The notes under the pieces were generated by a model that saw only the letters and a list, made by a program, of their open reading frames with translations, was not told where the DNA came from and searched no databases. The position numbers were made by a program, and so were the translations under genes. From NCBI GenBank assembly GCA_035048815.1, contig JAUCBN010000020.1:3665501-3729500 (forward strand): a DNA stretch of 64,000 nt, written 5' to 3'. The DNA is from Abelmoschus esculentus. Taxonomy: Eukaryota; Streptophyta; Magnoliopsida; Malvales; Malvaceae. Within the stretch, counting starts at the first letter, position 1; each line of letters opens with the position of its first letter. This document shows positions 54,447-64,000 of the stretch, piece after piece.

Positions 54447-55060
54447 AATGAGAGAAAATATATTTATGATGATTGTATATTACAACGGTCAAATTATGAG
54501 AACAGAATCCAAAATTTTGTTTGAATTTGAAAACACTACTAAACCGAGATTTGCAAAAGATATCACTCTTCTAATAATTGAATGAGAAAATATCAAAGAA
54601 AATTAAAGAAAAAGTTCATAGTTTGCGTTACCAGTGGCTTACTTGTGAAAATCTAGTTAGATATGTAGCAATCAATCTTGAAGATGATGTTAGAGTGATG
54701 ATTATAGAGCATGAATCTATGGAGATTTGATATATTGAGTTATTTTTCGATGTCTATGATGTTTTTAACCCATCGAGCAATGTTGTTGGATAATCCTCTC
54801 GAATGGACTACATTAATGATGTTAATCTTCCCGGAGGTAGTTTTGTCGCAATGTTGTCTAATGGATATCGCCTGAATTAAATCTTATCGATAGTTTGAGA
54901 TACGATTTAGTATACGAACCAACTAGTGATCCGTTTGATGGTGTTGACGTGGAAAACCTACGAGTTCGCTAAGGTGAAACACTTGTTGATTCAAGTGAAA
55001 ATGAAGATATTGATTATCCTAATTTGTTTCCTAATGATAACTCCGCAAAAAGGCTATATT
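54447..55060 (+). pseudogene. Decayed Mutator-like transposon protein, N-terminal remnant
   Basis: With stops ignored, the + strand reads like the amino-terminal part of plant MULE proteins: MIVYYNGQIMRTES, then a stretch of KVHSLRYQWLTCENLVRYVA, then acidic ENEDIDYPNLFPND. Stops and frame breaks are frequent. The transposase catalytic core is absent. The assignment rests on recalled similarity. Confidence 0.35.
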
Positions 55061-56129
55061 CAGAGCCTCTTCACTTAAGTTATTGGCTGTCTTTAAGTGC
55101 ATATAGGATCATTTAGCTGCATTTAGGATCATAACATTGCATTTGATGGTTATTATGCCTTGGCATTTATGGTGCAGTAATATATGCTATTTTACGGGAA
55201 AGGTTGTGTTGTTGGCTGATGATGTGCAGGTAAAGTGAAGCTGGGAGCAAGGGAGATTTGCCATGACATTTTCAGAAGGATAGCGAAGGAAAAATGTTAT
55301 GGCAAATATTGAGACATCCAGAGCTGCAAAGAAAGACAAGAAGATATTTTGAGAGGAGTGTCAGTTGGTGTTGTATGTGAGGCTGGCCATAACCACCTTG
55401 GAGGAGATTGTCACTTGGCAGAATTACAAATCATGTGAACGGGGTGTAAAATGAATTTTCCTAATACCTAGGGTATTTCTTCCTCTACTTTATAAGGAAT
55501 GGTGACCTAAGAAAAGAGAAACCTTTTGAGGAGGACCTTTGTAGAGACCTTTAGAGCTGATTTTGAGGCAAGCAAGAGGCGACAGAAAGCTTCCACCTTT
55601 CTTCCCCAACCTCCTTCCGAAGGGATTCCTCCATTGATCGAGCTTGAAGGGAGTGACGTGCTAGGAACCCGAGAGGGGTAACACGCTAAAGCATCTCCAC
55701 GGTGGTCGAAGAGCCGGCAGTAGCGCGCACCAATGGTGTCTTCCAACCTCTCCCCCTTTCTTTATTTTTATATATTTGTGAGGTTTTTGTGGATGATATT
55801 ATCTAAATACTTTCACACCATCATGTTTAACCTTTATTTGATGGATTTTTTTGTGTGGATGATTTAACTATATTTTCTTATGAATATATTAGCATGTTAT
55901 GGGTTTTTTTTATTTGCTTTGCTCATTGTTTTAAATTATCTAAGCTTGTAAGAGGCATGAGAGGTCCTTTGTTTAGTTATAGTGCTTGATGTTCGAGAGA
56001 AACTTAGCCATAGATACTTAGTGTTCAAGACAAACTAAGGGAGAATCGACGTGAGCAATGGGTTTTAGACTGCAAATAAAACCTAACCCTACCTTAGGTG
56101 CTCGAGAGGCTAAAAGGAGTGTGCTTTGT
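55061..56129. repeat. Unassigned repeat-like region
   Basis: 55080-55760 has the texture of an LTR or retroelement leader (GTGAAGCTGGGAGCAAGG; GAGACCTTTAGAGCTG), followed by AT-rich DNA. The 79-codon minus frame at 55746-55507 is not recognised. It ends where the next LTR begins. Confidence 0.35.
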
Positions 56130-58008
56130 TGTAACACCCTCGACCTAGTGTCACATTAGGCCTCCAGACCAAAACCCGTATTTCAAAATTTCCTTCAAAA
56201 GTCCAATAATATAAGCCCAAATCCATTTCCATCATGAGATAATAACATCCAATCCATTTAAAAACATAAAATTCGAGTAAGTTAAAGTAGCGAAGTTCCC
56301 AAAATATTACAACCATTTTAAAAGCATTCGACAAATAAATAAAACAGAGTTACAAATTATACATATAGGTTTTTACAAGTACAAATGTCCACTATGCCTA
56401 ATAAAAGTACTCTGACAACATATGTCGATGTTGAACCCACCACAGTGATGCTCCTCCAAAAGCTTTCTTTAACCTACGCACAAAAACATATTTCGAAACG
56501 CTGAGCTACTAAAGCTCAGTGGGTATCCAACCAACCGGTCCACATCAAGAATAGCATAAAATAAGCATAGCAACATGAATGATGACATGGCATGAGTACG
56601 ATGACGCTACCATAATCACCTAAACACATTGTATTATGATAGCATATTATCGACACATAGCATATGCATGATAAGAGAAAATCACACAACATCTCAAGTT
56701 CTTATCTCTTATTTATATCTCATATATATATATATATCGATGTCTATATCACCTCATAGTATTATAGAAGTATGGGACCCATCAGCACTAAGCAAGGCCC
56801 GTGGCATGCCACCCACATAATCCACTAAGGAACCCATCAACACTAAGCAATGTCCTAGCTGGTCTTCCGCATAATATAATACTGATAAACCATCAACACT
56901 AAGCAAGGTTACTAGGTTATCTCATAATCATATATATATATATATATATATACTCTAAGCAACCCATCAACACTAAGCAAGGTTCCTAGTAAGCCACATG
57001 ATTCGAATGCATCACACCTGACTCTTAATGGTTTCAAATATCGGTTTATATTATTATTTTCTAAGTATTATTCGATTACCTCTTTAACAATTAAGTTTTC
57101 TCTCTGGGTTATCGAAACACCCCTCAAGTGTATCGATACCCCTTGCACGAAAGGTGCAATTTTGAGACTTCTAACACTTAGAACTCTATCCAAAATTTAT
57201 CCATTTGATCCCAACTCGATCCTAGACTCTAAGGGAGTGATCCTAAGCATGTCTAAACCATTTTTACGAAGGTTCATCATCATATGCATGATCTACCATT
57301 AAAGACCACCTTAAGCTTAGCAACATACCAAACCAATCAACAAACATGCTAATAAGCTTAAAACATGATATGCATGATGATTAAGGGTTGGAAGGGTACC
57401 AACCTTAGCAACAAAGCAGCTAACTCGAGCTCCCAACTCAACCTCAAGCTTTCTCTTTCCCAAAGCTTGAAGAAGGCTCTCCCACTTGTTTCTCTACAAA
57501 GTGGAAGACAAGAAGTGAATTAAACACCGAGGAGATGATTCTCAAAGTCCAAAACACTGGAAAAACCAAGATTAACACCCTATAAAACTTAATCCCAAAC
57601 TCAAGCTTAAACCCCCGCATAAACCATCATCTTCACCAAACCAACACTTCTTTACCTCTTTTAAAAGATCCTTAACAGCTCTACAACTTCTTCTCTAGCC
57701 AGAAAACGAGATTCTTAGCCAAAATCTCAAAGTTCTTACCTTTTTCCTTCTCTTTTCTTGCTTCTAAGGTAGGGGAGATGAAGAGTGAAGAGACAAGGAA
57801 TGAGGTCATTCCTCTACAGAAAATTGAGACCCTAAAACCCATCTCTTCTCATCTTAGTTTGGTAATTACGAAAATACCCATAGCCCAACAACCAACAAGC
57901 CCCAAAGCCTAGGGCCCAACAATCGTCCCAAACTACCAAAACCCGGGCCCCTAACACCGAAGCCCAACTCCTCGGGTAAGCATGAAACTCGGATCCGAAT
58001 CCCGATCA
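56130..58008 (-). repeat. Tekay/Del 3' LTR (left copy)
   Basis: About 1879 bp, TGTAACACCCTCGAC to CCCGATCA. It contains four subrepeats of ACCCATCAACACTAAGCAAG (56768-56990) and palindromes like GTATCGATACC near 57140. A polypurine tract (minus AAAGAGGGGAGAG) lies at 58011-58026. Confidence 0.82.
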
Positions 58009-58037
58009 TGATAACTCTCCCCTCTTTAAAGAAAATT

Positions 58038-58307
58038 TCATCCTCGAAATTTACCTAACAGGAAGAGATGTGGATACTGAAATCTCATGTCTTTCTCAAC
58101 TTCCCACGTCACTTCTTTGACTCTGTGGTTTCTCCAAAAAACCTTTACCAACGGTATGCTCTTGTTCTGAATCTCTTTTAATCCACTATCCAAGATTCCT
58201 ATTGGCCTCTCCTCGTAAGTAAAATCCGTATTGACTTCGATTTCCTCAAGCTGAACAACATGAGAAGGATCCGAACGATAATGCCTCAACATAGAGACAT
58301 GGAACAC
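58038..58307 (-). pseudogene. Tekay/Del chromodomain
   Basis: MFHVSMLRHYRSDPSHVV leads into YEERPIGILDSGLKE and VKVFWRNHRVKEVTWEVE. This is the type-II chromodomain found at the integrase C-terminus, thought to target chromatin. The frame is open to its end, but no intact upstream pol frame remains. Confidence 0.78.
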
Positions 58308-58343
58308 ATCATGGATATGTGCTAACTCTGGAGGTAAAGCTAG

Positions 58344-59447
58344 CTAGTAAGCCACCGATTCCACTCTCTCAAGAAATTCATACGGTCCTACATACCTTGG
58401 AATCAACTTCCCCTTCCGAACAAATCGGATGATCCCTTTCCAAGGAGATACCTTGAGAAACACCTTTTCTCCCAAGTCATACTCTATGTGCTTGCGCTTA
58501 CGATCCGCGTAAGCTTTCGGTCGATCAAACGCTACTTGCAACCTTTCCTTGATGATTTGGGCTTTCTCTTCGGTTTCTTTAACAAGATCGGAACCTACTA
58601 TCCGTCTCTCATTTAGATCGGTCCAACACAAAGGTGTCCTACACCTACTCTCGTACAAGGACTCAAAATGTGCCATCTTTATACTTGACTGATAGTTGTT
58701 GTTGTAAGTAAACTCCACAAGCGGTAACTTGTATTCCTAACTCCGAGAAAAGTACACCACACAACATCTAAGCATGTCCTCCAAGATCTGTATAACTCGC
58801 TCAGACAGTCCATCGGTCTGAGGATAAAAAGCTATGCTGAAGTGTAACTTGATATCCAAAGCCTTTTGGATAGACCTCCACAACCTCGCTGCGAACCTCG
58901 GATCCCTATATAATATGATCGATTAAGGTACACCATGCAACCTAACGATCTCCTTTATGTACAACTAAGCCAACTTTTCCAAACTGAAGTCCATCTTAAC
59001 CGGTAAAAAATGAGCCGACTTAGTCAACTGGTAAACAATGACCCATGCAACATCATGCTTTCTCAACATCATCGGTAACCCGAAGACAAAGTCCATGGTC
59101 ACACGATTCCACTTCCAAAGTGGAATCTGGATCGGCTGAAGCAAACCTGATGTTCCGCTTTCACAAGCTGACACGCTAAGCATCTTGTCATAAACACGAA
59201 AACATCTCTTTTCATGCAAGGCCACCAAAAAGAAGGGAAGAAGGTCATGAAACATCTTGTTACTACCTGGATGAACAGAAAATGAACTACGGTGAGATTC
59301 CCTTAACATACGGTCTCTTAGATCCTCAAGGGCAGGTACACACAGACGACCTTTGAAGTACACGAATCCATAATCCTGTACCGCAAAGTCTGACACCTCA
59401 CCTCTCTGAAAAGCCTCAAACTGAGCTAATAACTCCTCGTCTAACAC
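58344..59447 (-). pseudogene. Tekay/Del integrase, decayed
   Basis: Pieces 59447-58965 (zinc-binding part altered; core has VTMDFVFGLP) and 58718-58344 (C-terminal part, ERLQVAFDRPKAYADRKRK). The region between (58740-58960) is shifted and carries stops. Confidence 0.75.
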
Positions 59448-59621
59448 TTGTGCTCTCTTTACCTCCTAAACTAGCGTGGGCTCCACACGCAACTTTACTA
59501 ACAAATCACCATCCTCGGTTATCCTCAACTGGGCAAACATGGCTCTCAAGTCCGACATGGACTTTCTACTCAAAGCATCGACGACCAATTCGCCTTACCA
59601 GGGTGATACTCTATGACACAG

Positions 59622-60809
59622 TCATAGTTTTTCAACAAATCTATCAATTTCCGTTGTCTTAGATTCAACTCTTTCTGGGTGAGCATATACTTTACTCTTA
59701 TGATCGGTGTAGACATAACATTTCTCCCCATAGAGATAATGCCTCCATATCTTCAACGCGAAGATAACTACTGCCAACTCGAGATCATGGGTGGGATAGT
59801 TCCTTTCATGGGGTTTTAACTGCCTCGAAGCGTAAGCAACCACCTTACCCTCTTGCTTGAGCACACAACCTAACCCATTCAAGGAATCATCACTAAACAC
59901 CACATAATCTTTCCCCAGTTCCGGTTGCGTCAAGACTGGTGCCTCCGTAAGATAAGCCTTAAGTTGCTCAAAACTTTGTTGTCTCCTCTCGTTACACACA
60001 AACGAAACCCCTTTCTGAAGTAACTTTGTCAACGATACTGCTATAATCGAGAAGCCCTTAACAAACCTCCTATAGTATCCGGCAAGCCCAAGAAAACTAT
60101 AAACTTCCGATACATTCCTTGGTGGTTTCTATTCCACTACAACTTGGATTTTCTGAGGATCCACATGGATGCCATCTGCTGCAACGATGTGGCCAAGGAA
60201 CGCCACTTCTGACAACCAGAAATCACACTTACTGAACTTAGCGTAAAGATGCCTATCCCTCAAAACCTAGAGAACAACCCTTAGGTGGTAGCCATGTTCC
60301 TCCTCTGAGCGTGATACACCAAGATGTCGTCGATGAAAACAACTAAAAACTGATCTAGGTATGGCTGAAAGATCCGGTTCATCAAGTCCATAAAAGCTAC
60401 TAGTGCATTCGTGAGCCTAAACGACATCACTAAAAACTCATAATGTCCGTACCGCGTCCTAAAAGCGACCTTTTGGACATCCTTTTCCACCATCTTCAAC
60501 TGATAGTACCTTGATCTCAGATCGATCTTGGAAAACACAGGAACCTCTCAATAAATCAAACAAGTTATCGATCCTTGGCAACGGATAACGGTTCTTTATT
60601 ATGACTTTGTTAAGCTGACGGTAGTCGATGCACATCCTCATCGATTCGTCTTTCTTTTTTACAAACAAAACCGCTGCTCCCCACGGTGCCACACTCAGTC
60701 TGATAAAACCTCTCCCAAGCAACTCCTGGATCTGTTGTTTTAACTCTTTCATCTCTGCCGGTGCCATATGATAAGGTGCTATGGACACCGGCGCCGTGCC
60801 TAGCAACAC
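59622..60809 (-). pseudogene. Tekay/Del reverse transcriptase and RNase H, decayed
   Basis: Pieces 60809-60459, 60538-60281 and 60032-59622. They carry RMCIDYRQLNKV, FSKIDLRSRYYQLK, the catalytic FIDDILVY and the RNase H LKPHERNYPTHDLELAV. At least two frameshifts lie between them. Confidence 0.8.
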
Positions 60810-60824
60810 CTCTATGCGAAACTC

Positions 60825-61289
60825 TTACTCACAGTCAAGAGGTAAACTGGGCAACTCTTCCAGAAACACATCGGGATATTCAAAAAATATACTCAAACTC
60901 CCTAACTCAGGGCTCTCTACCCTCACATCCACCACGTGAGCTAAGAAAGCCTCACAACCTTGCTGGATCAACCATTGAGCTGAAAAAGCTGATATAACAT
61001 TCGGTAAATAGGGGTTTCTCTCACCTCTCACAATAAGCTTTGACCAATCAGCAACACGGAGCTTCAAACTCTTTGACCTGCACCCAAGACTCGCGTCATG
61101 GTCGAACAACCAATCCATCCCTAGGATTGCATCGAACTCTTGGAAAGGCAAGACCATAAGGTCCGCTGGAAAGATCAAGCCTTGAACCTCTATCGTGCAC
61201 CTCCGTAAACCTTGTCTACCAAAACATCTAAACCAAAGGAACTTTTCAAACGAACTCCTATCTCTAGATCCTCGACTGGAAACCCCCAT
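60825..61289 (-). pseudogene. Tekay/Del protease region, decayed
   Basis: FPADLMVLPFQEFDAILGMDWL and the RGERNPYLP region are the conserved end of chromovirus proteases. The catalytic DSGA lies just upstream (about 61345) in another frame. Confidence 0.7.
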
Positions 61290-61426
61290 AACTGAGATAT
61301 CCCACTACGAATATAGGAGTGGGTAGACCCCGAGTCCACAAGAGCAACTATGAGAACTGAAAAAAAGGTAAACGTATCTGAGATGACATCGGCAACCGCA
61401 CAGTCCTCCTATGCCCTCATGACGTA

Positions 61427-62118
61427 CTACATAGCTGGTGTTCTCGCCGTGGACTGAAAGGTACCACTTGAACCATGACTAGCCCTTCCACAGGTAAAGC
61501 CTCGACCCCTATGACTAGGATAACCGATCCTCTGAACCTGCTCTGTCGGCTCTTTTGCCTTCTCAGGACAGTCCTTCACTAGGTGCTCTAATGACCCACA
61601 ACGGTAACAAGCTCCGACCGTGTTCCAACACTCTCCTCTATGGTTCCTTCCACACTGATGGATCATCATCGAAGATGACATAGACTGCCTCCTCCTACCA
61701 GTCGAATCAGACCTACGGTTTGATCTTGCACTCTGACTAGAAGCCCCTCCATTCTGACTCCATCGGTTTCTATTCCTCCCTAAAAAAGACTGAGAGTTTT
61801 TGGAGTAGCTTTGATTACCTTCACTAGCACAACATTGATTGGAAGATGAACCATAGGTCAAACCTTGAACCTGCTCTAAAGATTTTGCGCTAGTAGTCAA
61901 CTCAGAAACACTCTAGGTGAGGTAGTAGTGAGATATGTCTGGATGTCTTTCCTTAGATCCTTTAAGAACCTCTTGCATCTCCTCTTCTCTGTGGCCAATA
62001 ACTCTGGGGCATACCTACTCAGCTGTATGAACTCCTGCTCGTAAGCGAACACTGAATAGTTACCTTGCACAAGGTGGGTGAACCGCTCCCTCAAGGTGTC
62101 AATATGGGCTTCTCCCAC
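61427..62118 (-). pseudogene. Tekay/Del gag, decayed
   Basis: Frames at 62118-61897 and 61900-61427. The first has the gag helix text (LVQGNYSVFAYEQEFIQLSR); the second ends in a CCHC zinc knuckle, CYRCGSLEHLVKDC. A frameshift near 61900 separates them. Upstream, 62273-62091 carries the preceding part of gag. Confidence 0.75.
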
Positions 62119-62735
62119 ATACTTCTCTCGAACTCATCGAGGAAGTCGTTCAAAGTTGGTCGTTCAAGATCCCAACCAAGCTCCACTTTTTCCCACCATT
62201 CACAAGCATTTCCTTTCAACAGCGATAGAACACATGACAGTTTATCCTCAGATCTCAGCCTCATCTGTCTCATGATCCAACGGCTATCATGTAACCATTG
62301 GTCAGCTTATAGGGGATTGTCTTGTCCCGTCCCATGGAAGTCAACAGATCCTTATCTTTGCACCCTCTCTACAGGTGTCTCTCGAGGCATAGCAGACGGC
62401 CTCGATATAGCTCTCATGATCCGGTCTAACGCAGAGTTTAACTTCAAGAAGTAGTTGACCCCTTGACCAACTGCATCATCAAACGGTGCCTCCATAGCGG
62501 TCACATATTACTCATCGGATTCATCTCGAGAACCCCAACTCTCTTCCACAACTCAGTTCCTCTAGGCATTCATATTGTACATAATAAACAAACGAGGTTA
62601 TATCATCGAATTTGAGCATTTAAGCAAGTACAAATTCAACTAATGGGCATGTACTTATCTGACACAAATATACGATACTAGACTCCCCCGGGGACTTCCT
62701 AGAACCGACTCAACCTAAGCTCTAATACCACTAAA

Positions 62736-63427
62736 TGTAACACCCTCGACCTGGTGTCACATTAGGCCTCCAGACCAAAACCAGTATTTCAAAATTTCTT
62801 TCAAAAGTCCAATAAAATAACCCCAAATCCATTTCCATCATGAGATAATAAAATACAATCCATTTAAAAACATAAAATCCGAGTAAGTTAAAGTATCGGA
62901 GTTCCCAAAATATTACAACCGTTTTAAAAGCATTCGACAAATAAATAAAACAGAGTTACAAATTATACATATAGGGTCCTACAAATACAAATGCCCACAA
63001 TGCCTAATAATAGTACTCTGACAACAGATGTCTATGCTGAACCCACCACGATGATGCTCCTCCAAAAGCTTTCTTTAACCTACGCACGAAAACACTTTTC
63101 GAAACGCTGAGCTACTAAAGCTCAGTGGGTACTCGACCAACTGGTCCACGTCAAGAAAAGCATAAAATAAGCATAGAAACATGAATGATGACATGGCATG
63201 AGTACGATGACGCTACAATAACCGCTTAAACACATGGTATCATGATGACATATTATCGGCACATAGCATATGCATGACAAGAGAAGACCACAAAGCATTT
63301 CAAGTTCTTATCTCGTATTTATATATATATCAGTGTCTATATCACCTCATAGTATTATAGAAGTATGAGACCCATCAACACTAAGCAAGGCTCGTGGCAT
63401 GCCACCCACATAATCCGCTAAGGAACC
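62736..63427 (-). repeat. Tekay/Del 5' LTR (right copy), truncated by insertion
   Basis: It matches the left LTR from TGTAACACCC onward for about 690 bp, up to GCTAAGGAACC, where a new LTR starts. An iMet-type primer site (minus TGGTATTAGAGCTT, 62717-62730) lies just inside it. Confidence 0.82.
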
Positions 63428-64000
63428 TGTCGCGTGTCAAAAGTGCGCGTTTAGTGCAAGTGGACACATCGCAAGTAATAAGTGATAAGTATTTATCGAG
63501 TTATCGTCTCCTCAGGGACCGGTATACTTAATATGCTTTCTTTATCTTCTTGCTCTGTAGAAAAATAAAAAACACAAGTGAATGGGTGTGATTTATTAAA
63601 CTAGGGTAATTGAATAAAAATAAAAGAGTTGAAATATTAGAGAGAAAGATGGGCCAGGATCCAGTTGTATTGTATTGTGGACTTGATTGACTTGTCTTTA
63701 TCCAATGCAATCGCATATCTATGCCTCGGCAGCACTGCAGTTTACTGCCTGGGCAGCGATAACGTTGTCTGCCGCGGCAATCCCTTGCTCGTGGGCAGAC
63801 CTTACCAAAGTTCGGCAAAGTGTCCTTGAATGACTCCGCTTATCCCTAAGTCAGAGTGCTGTTGATGACTAGTCCTTGATGATACCTCCCGGCGTGAACC
63901 AATTATACTCACCAACCAATCTCACACTTCTTTTAGCCGCTGAAGCTCTTAACCTATCCCTAGGCCGAGTTAGTATTTCGCGATTGAAACGCCGTACTTA
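63428..64000. mobile_element. Athila-type LTR, runs off the window
   Basis: It begins TGTCGCGTGTCAAAAG inside the Tekay LTR. Later text (CCTTGATGATACCTCCCGGC, CCTCGGCAG, CGCGGCAA) matches the Athila LTRs at 10462 and 21637 in order but not in detail, so it is a related family. The other end and target duplication are outside. Confidence 0.6.

Larger units (their letters stand above)
56130..63427 (-). mobile_element. Tekay/Del-type chromovirus, decayed
   Basis: Minus strand: 5' LTR (62736-63427, interrupted), primer site, gag, protease, reverse transcriptase, RNase H, integrase, chromodomain, polypurine tract, 3' LTR (56130-58008). The chromodomain tail and the RNase H style (KPHERNYPTHDLELAVV) are Tekay/Del marks. 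Many stops and frame changes disable every domain. The 5' LTR is cut at 63427 by another element, so the right target duplication is not visible. Confidence 0.85.

Noticed and set aside
1..64000. tRNA or rRNA genes
   Set aside because: No stretch with a full cloverleaf or rRNA signature was seen by eye; only the weak SINE-like boxes at 38459 came close.

Overview
The window is plant nuclear DNA: an AT-rich eudicot chromosome segment dense in LTR retrotransposons, with GT-AG introns, plant-specific families (DREB2-type AP2 factor, LRR receptor-like pseudokinase, PRA1, TBL O-acetyltransferase, DCD/kelch protein, miR390) and Athila, chromovirus and copia elements. The repeat flavour is compatible with Malvaceae, but that is a weak inference and no species is claimed.

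Layout. 1-10146 is gene-free: the end of a gypsy LTR (1-850), the 5' end of a copia element (to 3028), a truncated Ale/Retrofit-like copia element (about 3890-6393), and non-autonomous repeats whose ends begin with a GGGTG-like motif. 10147-30543 holds the wreck of one gene. A trichome-birefringence-like (TBL) xylan O-acetyltransferase gene on the + strand is cut in its first exon by a 12.4 kb minus-strand Athila element (10462-22883, TSD TCCGT). The same gene is cut in its last exon by a 5.3 kb plus-strand chromovirus (25123-30467, TSD CTACT). The Athila element is itself interrupted in gag by a deleted copia element (16835-21012, TSD GAGGT). The Athila copy has no reverse transcriptase or integrase, but keeps gag, protease and a 3' ORF with its own TATA box.

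31527-50960 is the gene island. It holds a MIR390 hairpin (+), then on the minus strand a DREB2-like factor, an IMK2-like LRR receptor pseudokinase, a PRA1 protein, a DCD/kelch gene with an in-frame stop and most of its DCD domain missing, a PP2C first-exon fragment, and a two-domain FkbM-type methyltransferase. The genes look independently transcribed; no operon logic applies.

51310-52020 is the most unusual structure. It is a fold-back element with long terminal inverted repeats, a perfect 9-bp target duplication (typical of Mutator-like elements) and a core of degenerate telomere-type CCCTAAA repeats. A decayed Mutator-like protein remnant lies at about 54.4-55.0 kb. From 56130 to the end is a decayed minus-strand Tekay/Del chromovirus. 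Its right LTR is cut at 63427 by another Athila-type LTR that runs off the window.

All gene models were read by eye from codons, splice signals and phase. No database search was run.
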